Below, one piece after another: positions 40,779-49,936 of a stretch of DNA of 64,000 nt (positions are counted from its first letter, which is position 1; every line of letters starts with the position of its first letter). The DNA comes from Bombella apis. GTDB lineage: Bacteria; Pseudomonadota; Alphaproteobacteria; Acetobacterales; Acetobacteraceae. The notes under the pieces are model-generated. The model saw only the letters and a list, made by a program, of their open reading frames with translations, ran no database searches and had not been told where the DNA came from. The stretch spans positions 438,287 through 502,286 of the forward strand of contig NZ_JAGJTM010000004.1 of the NCBI RefSeq assembly GCF_018221685.1. Reading direction: 5' to 3'. The position numbers were made by a program, and so were the translations under genes.

Positions 40779-43577
40779 TTAGCGCTTCCACCAGCCGACA
40801 CGCCGCTTTTTGGGCTTTGCCTCATCGATATTGACAGGCTGCGGTGCTGCCACATTCTCGACCGGGGCTGTGTCCTCAGCCTTGGGGGCGGCTGCTACAG
40901 GGGCCTCTTCTGCCGTGTCCGCCTTTTTGCGGCGAGCTGGGCGCCGCCGACGGGCTGGTTTTGCCTCTGTCTCGGTTGGTGCCTCATTGTCCACACCGGT
41001 TTCAGCGACAGAAACAGGCGCCTCTTCCGCAGCCGGGGCAGCGTCCGCTTCTGCCGTTTCGTTCCGTGCCGGGCGGCGGCGGGGACGGGGGCGGCGCGCC
41101 TGACGACGAGCGGCTTCCTCTTCAGCCTCGGCAGGATCGACTGGACGGGCCGGTATCTTCACGACACGATTGTCGTCTTCTTCCTGGTCTTCGTCCACCA
41201 CGATGCGGCTGCGTGTAGCCGGGCGGCGACGGGTACGGGTGCGACGGGCCGGTTTTTCATCATCCCCTTCTGCAGGGCTTCCCGTTTCCACGGGCTGCCT
41301 GTGGGGGCGGGAGGAAACGGCAGGTTCTTCTTCTGTGGCAGGAGGGGCTTCAGCACGTCCGCTCAGGCGGGCTTCCTGCTGTTCCATCATGTCGAAGATG
41401 TCGATGCCAGCCCCCTGGAAGGGATTGGCCGGTGTTGGTCCCTGATAGCCAGAAGATGCCTGACTGGGGGCCGGTTCATCCTGATGGCGTGCCGGGCGGC
41501 GACGGGATGCCGGGCGTTCACGGCGGCGGCTGGGCTGCTCGGTCTCTCCCTCACGGTGGCTTGGAGCAGACGGAGCGGCGGTCGTGACACGCCGTGTCCT
41601 TGTTCGGCGACGACCGGGCATGAGAGCCTGGTCATCATTGGTATCTGCCGTGCTGTCAGCCTCTGGCGCTGCGGGGCTCGCCTCCTGCAGGCTGGTCTCT
41701 GCCGTTTCGTCCCGGGTCTCCTGCTCGTTGCGGCGACGTCCACCACGGCGGCGGCGGCGGCGACGGGAGATGCTTTCACTGCCCGTTTCCTGTTCGTCCC
41801 GGGTATCTTCGGCCTCGGCTGGCAGGCTGGCTTCCATTGCAGGGGCAGCCCCTTCCGTGATGTCGATCGTACGGACCGTGTTGACAGGGCTGTCCTCACG
41901 GGAGGGTTTCTGGCGTGCGGCCAGCCGTTCGATGCGGAGCTCGCCTTCCGGCAGGCTGTCGTCATTTTCGAAACGGATGGTCATGTCATGCCGTTGTTCA
42001 AGCTGGCTGATGGCAGCCCGTTTGCTGTTGAGCATGTAAAGAACGATGCTGGGGCTGACATGGACGATAATGTCCGAAGAGCGACGGCGGCTGGCTTCAT
42101 CCTCCACGCTGCGGAGGACCTGGAGGGCCATGCTTTCCACACCCCGGATGAAGCCGGTACCCTGACAGTGCGGGCAGGGGCTGAGCATGCTCTCGGCAAT
42201 GGAGGGGCGCAGACGCTGCCGGGACATTTCCAGCAGGCCGAAATGGGAGATGCGGCCCAGCTGGATGCGGGCACGGTCCACCCGGAGGGCATCCTTGAGG
42301 CGCTTTTCCACCTGGCTGTTGTGGCGGCGGCTTTCCATGTCGATGAAGTCGATCACGATCAGCCCGGCCAGATCACGCAGGCGCAGCTGGCGGGCGACCT
42401 CCTCGGCCGCTTCCAGATTGGTGCGGAGGGCGGTTTCCTCGATATTGCGCTGGGAGGTGGACTTGCCGGAGTTGACGTCAATGGCCACCAGAGCTTCAGT
42501 CTGGTTGATGACGAGATATCCGCCGGATTCCAGCTTTACCGTCGGTGAGAACATGGCCTCCAGGTGGCTCTCCACCTGATAATGGGCGAAGAGATTCTGC
42601 CCCCTGTTCTGCCACATGCGGATGCGGCTGGCATTGTGGGGCATCAGCAGGCGGGCAAATTCCTTCGTGTTTTTCCATGCCTCTTCCCCATCCACCAGTA
42701 CGGTCTCGATATCACGGGTGAACAGGTCCCGGATGGCCCGCTTGATCAGGCTTGCTTCCTCATAGATCAGCGCCGGGGCGATGGAGGAGAGGGCGTGGTT
42801 GCGGATGTTGTCCCATAGCTGGAGAAGGTAGTCGCAGTCTTTGGTGATTTCCGCTTCCGGGCGGCCTGCACCGGCCGTGCGGATGATCATGGCCATCGTC
42901 CGGGGCAGGTCCAGCTTGCCGACAATGTCCCGCAGGCGACGACGGTCCGTTTCGGAGGTGATCTTGCGGGAGACCCCACCGCCACGCAGGGCGTTGGGCA
43001 TCAGCACGCCATATCGTCCGGCAAGGGAGAGGTAGGTCGTCAGGGCGGCGCCCTTGTTGCCACGTTCTTCCTTGACAACCTGGACAAGGATCACCTGCCG
43101 ACGGCGGATGACTTCCTGAATGCGGTAATTGCGGAGGAACCGGGCCATGCGGCGGCTGGCGCTCTGTTCCTCACCGGTATCATGTTCCCCGCTGACGATC
43201 TCCGGGCCGGGCTCGTCATCCTCGGGAAGGCTGTCTTCGTCATCATCAGCCTCCGGATCGCTGTCCCGGCCCCGCTGCTCGGCAGCGTATTCTTCTTCCT
43301 GCAGGGCAAGGAGCTTTTCCCTGTCCGCAACGGGGATCTGGAAATAGTCGGGGTGGATCTCGCTGAAGGCCAGAAAGCCGTGGCGGTTGCCGCCGTAATC
43401 CACGAAGGCCGCCTGGAGGCTGGGCTCTACACGGATGACCTTGGCGAGGTAGATGTTGCCTTTGAGCTGACGGCGCGCTGATGTCTCGACATCATAATCT
43501 TCAATGCGCTTGCCGTTCATGACCACAACGCGGGTTTCTTCGGCGTGTGTGGCGTCTATGAGCATCTGCTTTGTCAT
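40779..43577 (-). CDS. rne: Ribonuclease E
   Basis: Endoribonuclease and scaffold for mRNA decay and rRNA/tRNA processing; 932 residues. The S1 domain (about 30-175) carries a highly acidic insertion (about 95-145, SDPEADDDEDSLPEDDEPGP) as in other alphaproteobacteria. The catalytic DNase I-like part includes LVAIDVNSGKST and LAGLIVIDFIDM. The zinc link is CPHC at about 467. After about residue 560 the protein is a long disordered tail with Arg-rich blocks (SRRRRRRRGGRRR) and Ala/Glu-rich blocks, a likely RNA- and partner-binding scaffold. Start at 43577 follows a weak GGAG; the upstream in-frame ATG (43601) is possible. Preceded by a long non-coding leader. Confidence 0.95.
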   Translation of the reverse strand: MTKQMLIDATHAEETRVVVMNGKRIEDYDVETSARRQLKGNIYLAKVIRVEPSLQAAFVDYGGNRHGFLAFSEIHPDYFQIPVADREKLLALQEEEYAAEQRGRDSDPEADDDEDSLPEDDEPGPEIVSGEHDTGEEQSASRRMARFLRNYRIQEVIRRRQVILVQVVKEERGNKGAALTTYLSLAGRYGVLMPNALRGGGVSRKITSETDRRRLRDIVGKLDLPRTMAMIIRTAGAGRPEAEITKDCDYLLQLWDNIRNHALSSIAPALIYEEASLIKRAIRDLFTRDIETVLVDGEEAWKNTKEFARLLMPHNASRIRMWQNRGQNLFAHYQVESHLEAMFSPTVKLESGGYLVINQTEALVAIDVNSGKSTSQRNIEETALRTNLEAAEEVARQLRLRDLAGLIVIDFIDMESRRHNSQVEKRLKDALRVDRARIQLGRISHFGLLEMSRQRLRPSIAESMLSPCPHCQGTGFIRGVESMALQVLRSVEDEASRRRSSDIIVHVSPSIVLYMLNSKRAAISQLEQRHDMTIRFENDDSLPEGELRIERLAARQKPSREDSPVNTVRTIDITEGAAPAMEASLPAEAEDTRDEQETGSESISRRRRRRRGGRRRNEQETRDETAETSLQEASPAAPEADSTADTNDDQALMPGRRRTRTRRVTTAAPSAPSHREGETEQPSRRRERPASRRRPARHQDEPAPSQASSGYQGPTPANPFQGAGIDIFDMMEQQEARLSGRAEAPPATEEEPAVSSRPHRQPVETGSPAEGDDEKPARRTRTRRRPATRSRIVVDEDQEEDDNRVVKIPARPVDPAEAEEEAARRQARRPRPRRRPARNETAEADAAPAAEEAPVSVAETGVDNEAPTETEAKPARRRRPARRKKADTAEEAPVAAAPKAEDTAPVENVAAPQPVNIDEAKPKKRRVGWWKR

Positions 43578-44174
43578 GAAGGACTGGACTCCGTGGCGCA
43601 CGGGTCATGGCCCTGTCTGCGCCGATTGTCTTGGTCAGCAGAGGGCAGGTGGTCCGGTCTCTTGCGGGCAGATACCCTGAGGGGGTCGCCAGATTGGATA
43701 ACACAGAACAGCATTGCAGCCTCTGGTAAACACGCTGATGGCAGGTCCTGCCATCGGGAATTGACGCAGCCCGCCGGGGGATGGTGTGGCCATCCGGGTA
43801 GGCTGCCTGTGGTTCGGATGCAGTGTCTCCGCCAGGGTGTGAGCACACCGGGAACAACCGTCCCGGGCTATCTGCACCAAACGGCGTGAAAGGTACTGCA
43901 TGTGCGGGCCCTGTCTGATGCTGTCCTGCCTGCCCGTTGTCAGGGGCGGGGATGCATGGGAGATCCGGGCTTCTGCAAAGCGACAATGGCCTAAATCGGC
44001 CTTCATGGCAAGTGGGTAGTTGGGGGGTGGTGAAAGGGGCAGAATAAAGCCATTTTTTCCTGTCTGTATCAGGCTGTTAACCAAAGAAAGCAGGAAGATT
44101 GTTCCCGTGGCAGGAATGATCGCCTAATGGGGTGTGACAGGCAGGACCTGGACCGGAGAGGGAGGAGGATCACC
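43578..44174. other. Long rne leader / divergent promoter region
   Basis: About 600 bases separate rne (minus) from the amidase (plus) with no convincing gene. A dyad GATGGCAGG-T-CCTGCCATC with nine-base perfect arms lies at 43737-43755, and a run of further GC-rich imperfect hairpins lies near 43760-43900. Part is probably the rne 5' untranslated region; RNase E autoregulates through such a leader in enterobacteria, and the same may apply here. A T/A-rich stretch near 44040-44075 may carry the promoter of the amidase gene. Confidence 0.5.
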
Positions 44175-44999
44175 ATGGCAAAGCTGACACGTCGTCATCT
44201 TCTTGGTGCGGCTGCCAGCGGGCTGCTGGCGGGCGGAGCGGGAAAGGCTGCGGCAGCACGGCATGGATTGCGGAAGGCCCCCGCCGTATTGCGTGGAGCA
44301 TCACCGCCCAGACCCGTCATCATGCTGGACCCTGGCCATGGCGGAAAAGACCCCGGGGCCATCGGTGTCTCAGGAACGTATGAGAAGCATATTGCTGTGG
44401 CTGCAGCAACGGAGCTGCGTGCGCTTCTCATGGCGTCTGGCCGGTATGATGTGGTGCTGAGCCGGACGGATGACCGTTTCATCCCCCTTGCCGGGCGGGT
44501 GGAGCTGGCCCATCGGCACAAGGCGGATCTTTTCATCTCCATGCATGCCGATGCGCTGCATCAGTCTGATGTGCGTGGGGCCAGTGTCTATACGCTGTCC
44601 GGCAACGCTTCGGACAGGCAGACTGCCCTGCTGGCAGAGACGGAAAACAGTGCCGACCGTTTTGCCGGGCCGGGCATGGCCGACGTGCCGCCGGATGTGG
44701 AGGAAATACTCAACAGTCTTGTTCATGAAGAGACGCGCCGGGGGTCTGCGCATATGGCGGCCAGTGTGATCCGGTCATTCCAGAACCGCATCCAGCTCCT
44801 GCATCATCCATCCCGCCATGCGGCCTTCCGGGTTCTGAAGTCTGGAGACATTCCGTCTGTTCTGGTGGAAATGGGGTTCATGTCCAACCATCTGGATGAA
44901 CAGGCGCTGCGTCGTGCTGCCCACCGTACGCAGATCACCCAGGCCATGAAACAGGCCATTGATGGCTATTTCCTGCGGCAGCGGAAAGGGATGCTGTAA
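44175..44999 (+). CDS. N-acetylmuramoyl-L-alanine amidase (Amidase_3, AmiC-type)
   Basis: Cleaves the amide between muramic acid and the peptide of murein, usually during cell separation. The 274-residue protein has a twin-arginine signal (LTRRHLLGAAASGLLAGGAG) for periplasmic export. Zinc and catalytic residues are in MLDPGHGGKDPGA (His), GTYEKHIAV (Glu), ISMHADA (His) and SVLVEMGFMSN (catalytic Glu). There is no AMIN domain, so septal targeting may differ from E. coli AmiC. AGGAGG lies before the ATG at 44175. It ends 56 bases before the leuA leader peptide. Confidence 0.88.
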   Translation: MAKLTRRHLLGAAASGLLAGGAGKAAAARHGLRKAPAVLRGASPPRPVIMLDPGHGGKDPGAIGVSGTYEKHIAVAAATELRALLMASGRYDVVLSRTDDRFIPLAGRVELAHRHKADLFISMHADALHQSDVRGASVYTLSGNASDRQTALLAETENSADRFAGPGMADVPPDVEEILNSLVHEETRRGSAHMAASVIRSFQNRIQLLHHPSRHAAFRVLKSGDIPSVLVEMGFMSNHLDEQALRRAAHRTQITQAMKQAIDGYFLRQRKGML

Positions 45000-45017
45000 A
45001 AAAACAGAGAGTTCCGC

Positions 45018-45046
45018 TTGCATTCCCTGTCATTGCTCGCTAGCGT
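45018..45046 (+). promoter_or_regulatory. Possible promoter of leuA leader
   Basis: TTGCAT (45018-45023) and TAGCGT (45041-45046) are spaced 17 bases. The -10 match is weak, and the position just upstream of the leader peptide is the main reason for listing it. Confidence 0.3.
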
Positions 45047-45055
45047 GGAGGGGTA

Positions 45056-45100
45056 ATGACATTTTTTCACGCCCTCCTTCTACGACTTATGAACCCCTGA
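45056..45100 (+). CDS. leuL: leuA leader peptide (attenuator)
   Basis: A 14-codon ORF reads MTFFHALLLRLMNP. Three consecutive leucine codons (CTC CTT CTA), an Arg and another Leu (CTT) are followed by the stop. GGAGGGG lies a few bases before its ATG. Immediately downstream is a terminator hairpin, whose first arm overlaps the end of the peptide, and then leuA. This is the classical arrangement for attenuation: when charged tRNA-Leu is scarce the ribosome stalls at the Leu codons and an alternative fold lets transcription reach leuA. Confidence 0.82.
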   Translation: MTFFHALLLRLMNP

Positions 45101-45149
45101 ACGCCATACAGGCGAGCAGGTTGCTTTGCTGCGTTCAGGGGTATTTTTT
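45093..45149 (+). terminator. leuA attenuator terminator
   Basis: ACCCCTGAACGC (45093-45104) pairs perfectly with GCGTTCAGGGGT (45131-45142) and is followed by ATTTTTT. An alternative small hairpin CGCC (45102-45105)-ATACA-GGCG (45111-45114) overlaps the first arm and could disrupt the terminator. Spacing to the Leu codons (45074-45088) suits stalling-dependent control. Confidence 0.85.
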
Positions 45150-45192
45150 CCCATTTCGGGTTTTCGTAGATATCTGGAGTTAGAGCGTAGTT

Positions 45193-46764
45193 ATGTCTTT
45201 TCAGCATCCTTCCTTTGGTCATGTTGCCGATAACCGTGTCATCATTTTTGACACGACCCTGCGTGATGGTGAGCAGTCCCCTGGTTTCTCCATGAATCTG
45301 GGCGAGAAGCTGCGGATGGCCCATGCGCTGGCAGCTCTGGGCGTTGACGTCATAGAGGCAGGCTTCCCGGCTGCATCGGAAGGAGACTTCGAGAGCGTGA
45401 AGCAGATTGCCGATAATGTGGATGGCCCCGTCATCTGTGGTCTGGCCCGCAGCGCCGCCAAAGACATCGAGGCTGCCGGAAGGGCCATCAAGGGCGCACG
45501 GCGTGGGCGTATCCACAACTTCATCTCCACGTCTCCACTGCACATGAAGTACAAGCTGCGGATGGAGCCGGAGCGGGTGTTGGAGCTGATCGCTTTCGGC
45601 AACAAGGAATCCCGCCGTTACACGGATGACGTGGAGTGGTCTGCTGAGGATGGATCCCGCACGGACCCGGATTTTCTGTGCCGCTGTGTGGAAACGGCCA
45701 TTGCCAACGGGGCAACGACCATCAACATTCCCGATACGGTCGGGTTTGCAACCCCCGATGAGATGGAGCGCATCTTCAATATGCTGAGGGAGCGTGTGCC
45801 GGGGGCGGATCAGGTCATTTTCTCCACGCACAACCACAATGATCTGGGGCTGGCTGTTGGCAACACGCTGGCAGCGGTTGAAGGTGGTGCCCGACAGATT
45901 GAATGTACGATCAACGGCATTGGCGAGCGTGCTGGTAATGCCGCTCTGGAAGAAGTCGTGATGGCCCTGCGGACCCGTCATGACCGTTATGGCATGGAAA
46001 CCGGCATTGAAACGCCCCGCCTGCTGGGCATGTCCCGTCTGCTGGCGACCATCACGGGCTTCGATGTCCAGCCGAACAAGGCCATCGTGGGGCGGAATGC
46101 CTTCGCCCATGAGAGTGGCATCCATCAGGATGGCATCCTGAAGCATGCCGGGACTTATGAGATCATGACGCCGGAAAGCGTGGGCTGGACGAGCACCTCG
46201 CTGGTGCTGGGCAAACATTCCGGCCGTGCGGCCTTCCGGGACAAGCTGAAGGCTCTGGGTTATGATGACCTGACTGAAGAGACGGTCAATGCGGCCTTCC
46301 AGCGTTTCAAGACCCTGGCAGACCACAAGAAGATCGTTTTTGATGATGATGTGCGGGCACTGGTGGATGATGAGAGCCGTGACCATGAGCGTGTCCGTCT
46401 GACCTCGCTGGAGCTGAAGGGCGGTACGCAGCATGCTGCCCAGGTCGTTCTGGATATCGAGGTGGATGGTGAGGCCCGTCATGTCTCTGCCACGGGCAAT
46501 GGGCCTGTGGATGCCGTGTTCCGGGCCATCGGTGAGGCCTTCCCGCATCAGGCGACGCTGGCGCTGTTCTCCGTGGCCAATGTGACAGAAGGTACGGATG
46601 CGCAGGCCCGTACGACCGTGCGTCTCCAGGAAGGGGGGCGCCTGGTGGACGGGCAGGGGAGTGACCCGGATACGGTCGTTTCGGCAGCCCGGGCCTATAT
46701 CCATGCCCTGAACAAGCTGCTGGTGAAACGTCTGCGGGGTGAACCGGAAGAAATGTCTGCCTGA
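45193..46764 (+). CDS. leuA: 2-Isopropylmalate synthase
   Basis: First committed step of leucine synthesis: acetyl-CoA plus 2-ketoisovalerate. The 523-residue protein begins with the HMGL-like TIM barrel ([16 protein letters not shown], then [23 protein letters not shown] with the metal-binding His pair, and [18 protein letters not shown]). A linker ([18 protein letters not shown]) leads to the C-terminal LeuA allosteric domain (about 390-515), which allows feedback by leucine. So both enzyme feedback and the attenuator upstream probably set its activity. Start at 45193 lies 44 bases after the terminator. Confidence 0.94.
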   Translation: MSFQHPSFGHVADNRVIIFDTTLRDGEQSPGFSMNLGEKLRMAHALAALGVDVIEAGFPAASEGDFESVKQIADNVDGPVICGLARSAAKDIEAAGRAIKGARRGRIHNFISTSPLHMKYKLRMEPERVLELIAFGNKESRRYTDDVEWSAEDGSRTDPDFLCRCVETAIANGATTINIPDTVGFATPDEMERIFNMLRERVPGADQVIFSTHNHNDLGLAVGNTLAAVEGGARQIECTINGIGERAGNAALEEVVMALRTRHDRYGMETGIETPRLLGMSRLLATITGFDVQPNKAIVGRNAFAHESGIHQDGILKHAGTYEIMTPESVGWTSTSLVLGKHSGRAAFRDKLKALGYDDLTEETVNAAFQRFKTLADHKKIVFDDDVRALVDDESRDHERVRLTSLELKGGTQHAAQVVLDIEVDGEARHVSATGNGPVDAVFRAIGEAFPHQATLALFSVANVTEGTDAQARTTVRLQEGGRLVDGQGSDPDTVVSAARAYIHALNKLLVKRLRGEPEEMSA

Positions 46765-46913
46765 AGATGAGAGAAGGGGACCGGTAGCCGATACTGCCAT
46801 GCCTGCATGTCGGCTGCTGTTTTCCTTCTGTCATGGTGGGAATGAAACGTTACCGCATGTTAATTGAAGCGGAGTTTTCTGCGAAAAATATTGTCTCTGG
46901 CAGGAATATGGCC

Positions 46914-46941
46914 TTGCTGAACTGTTGTGGGGCTCTATAAT
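46914..46941 (+). promoter_or_regulatory. Sigma-70-type promoter of mreB
   Basis: TTGCTG (46914-46919) and a perfect TATAAT (46936-46941) are 16 bases apart. Transcription would start near 46948, giving a leader of about 70 bases with a small hairpin CCCCG-TGCGTG-CGGGG before mreB. Confidence 0.7.
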
Positions 46942-47019
46942 TTGTGGCGAATGCTGTGGGTGGTGTTCTGCTTATTTTCATTCCCCGTGCGTGCGGGGTT
47001 ATCCGGCCAGGAGTTTTGA

Positions 47020-48066
<1,047 letters not shown>

Positions 48067-48133
48067 TCCCTGGTCTCCGGCGGGGGATTGTATCCTCCGT
48101 GACCGGGGGCTGAGCGGAGGGAAAAGGCGGGCC

Positions 48134-49066
48134 ATGGTCTCCATTCACACACGTCAGCTTCTGTCCGGGCTTGTTCTGCCGGTCATGGTTTTTCTGGCTG
48201 TGGGGACTGTTCTGGCCGGGCAGATATGGCCGGGCAGGGCCATACAGATTCGCATGGCGGCGGCGCAGAAGGCCGGGGCCATCTATCAGGTTCTGTTGTT
48301 CCCTCAGCGGCAGTTTCATGAATGGCAGATCACCCTGCAGGGGGTGGGGGACCTGCTGGCCGCCAATGCGCAGCTTCGGCAGGAAAACCAGAAACTTGCT
48401 TACTGGCATGGTGAGGCCCAGACTCTTCGGCAGGAAAATGCCCGCCTGAAGGCTGTGCTGCACTGGGGAGCGGAAGATACCCGGGATTATGTCAGCGGAT
48501 GGGTCGTTCGGGATGAGAGTGGCCCTTACCTGCGGGCGGTTCTGTTGCAGGTGGGGGAACACCGGGTGCAGCAGGGAAGTCTGGCCGTTGATTCTTTCGG
48601 GCTTGTCGGGCGTGTCAGTGAGGTGGGACCGCATGTGGTGCGAGTGCTGCTGATTGAGGATGCTGCCAGCCGGATTCCCGTCACGTTACAGAGCAGCGGG
48701 GGGGATGCCATGATGATTGGCGACAATACGCCTTATCCCCGTCTCATGTATTACAATCAGAGCCTCATGCCGGAAGAAGGCGAGCATATCGTCACACGGG
48801 GGCAGACAGGCCTGACAGGCGGTGTTGCCGTTGGTCATGTGCATTATCTGGCGCCAGGGCAGCCGGTTGTCATCCCTGATGCCGCTCTGGGAAAACTGGA
48901 GCTGGTTCGTATTTTTGATGGTGGCTTTACCCTGGAGGCCCCACCCAGTGCGGGAAGGGTCCGGGAGAAGCCTCCGCTCCTGCCGGATCATCGGGATGGG
49001 GAAGCCCCTTCGAATTGGCAGAATCTGCGCCGTTTTCTGCCATTTTCGTCTCTCAGGAACGGCTGA
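48134..49066 (+). CDS. mreC: Rod-shape protein MreC
   Basis: Membrane-anchored periplasmic partner of MreB/MreD in the elongasome; 310 residues. One N-terminal helix (LLSGLVLPVMVFLAVGTVLAG), a coiled coil (about 75-110, LLAANAQLRQENQKLAYWHGEAQTLR region) and two beta-domains (e.g. GLVGRVSEVGPHVVRVLLIED and VTRGQTGLTGGVAVGHV). GGAGGGAAAAGG lies before the ATG. It begins 67 bases after mreB. Confidence 0.93.
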   Translation: MVSIHTRQLLSGLVLPVMVFLAVGTVLAGQIWPGRAIQIRMAAAQKAGAIYQVLLFPQRQFHEWQITLQGVGDLLAANAQLRQENQKLAYWHGEAQTLRQENARLKAVLHWGAEDTRDYVSGWVVRDESGPYLRAVLLQVGEHRVQQGSLAVDSFGLVGRVSEVGPHVVRVLLIEDAASRIPVTLQSSGGDAMMIGDNTPYPRLMYYNQSLMPEEGEHIVTRGQTGLTGGVAVGHVHYLAPGQPVVIPDAALGKLELVRIFDGGFTLEAPPSAGRVREKPPLLPDHRDGEAPSNWQNLRRFLPFSSLRNG

Positions 49067-49296
49067 GGGTACTTTCTGGACGGTCGGCGTTCCTGATATA
49101 CGGTCTCAAATTAAGCCGTTTGTTATCATCAAGGCCTTATAAGGCGGTTAGGTGGCATTTGTGGCACGATTCGGGTAATGGCATGAAACCTGCCCCGAAG
49201 GCGTGATCTGCCCTCCAGGGAGGTTTGCTTTCTGTAGAAGAGAGCACTATTTCCGGGAAGGCACGGGGGCGGGGGAGCAGCAACGGGTACGGGGCT

Positions 49297-49863
49297 ATGG
49301 CATTACGGTTGGAGCAGGGGCGTCTGGATCATGAGGCGCTGGAGGGAACACGGCAGCGCAAGCTGATGGTTCGTGTGCGGCGCAAGCTGTCCCCCTGTGT
49401 CATCATGGTGGTTCTGGCTTTTGTGTTGTCCGCCCCGTTTGGCATACTCGGGCAGACCGAACTCCAGACAGCCCTGACACTGGGGACGGTCTGGTTCTGG
49501 GCGCTTTACCGTCCTGCTTTCATGCCCCTGTTCGGGCTGTTCTGTAGTGGGGTGGTGATCGAGTTCTTCAGTGCCAATCCGCCCGGCGTGCTCCTGTTCT
49601 GGATGCTGGTAGCCTATGGCGTGGCTCATGGCTGCCGTGTTGGTCTGTCCCGTCGTGGATTCCTGCTTTCCTGGAGCCTGTATGGGTTGATCGTGCTGGG
49701 AGAGGCCCTGACAGACTGGGTGTTGATGGTCATCCGGGTCCGGGGGGCGCTGTCGGTCTATCCCATTGTTTTTCAGGAGGCTCTCGCTGTAGGGAGTTAT
49801 CCCTTTCTGCATGTTCTGTATTTATGGGGGCTTTCTGTTATGGAAAAGCATGACAGACTGTAA
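49297..49863 (+). CDS. mreD: Rod-shape protein MreD
   Basis: Integral membrane partner of MreC; 188 residues from the chosen start, with about five helices (e.g. CVIMVVLAFVLSAPFGILG, PAFMPLFGLFCSGVVIEFF, LLSWSLYGLIVLGEALTDWVL). Position between mreC and mrdA supports the call, since MreD is poorly conserved. The start is uncertain: the frame is open from 49225 (TTG), ATG 49297 has only a weak GGGG site, and ATG 49366 would give a shorter protein. A 230-base gap from mreC may hold an extra promoter. Confidence 0.8.
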   Translation: MALRLEQGRLDHEALEGTRQRKLMVRVRRKLSPCVIMVVLAFVLSAPFGILGQTELQTALTLGTVWFWALYRPAFMPLFGLFCSGVVIEFFSANPPGVLLFWMLVAYGVAHGCRVGLSRRGFLLSWSLYGLIVLGEALTDWVLMVIRVRGALSVYPIVFQEALAVGSYPFLHVLYLWGLSVMEKHDRL

Positions 49864-49936
49864 TAGACTATGACCATCTGAAGTGTGGAAGCCTTGAGTT
49901 TTCCTTCCTTAATCTTTTTTTAAGCGTATATTGCAG

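Noticed and set aside
45093..45149. Plain terminator of the amidase gene
   Set aside because: A leucine-rich leader peptide with its own ribosome site lies between the amidase stop and the hairpin, and the stem overlaps the peptide's end; attenuation of leuA explains it better.
45067..46800. 577-codon minus-strand open frame opposite leuA
   Set aside because: Antisense shadow of leuA; it also spans the attenuator, which is explained on the plus strand.
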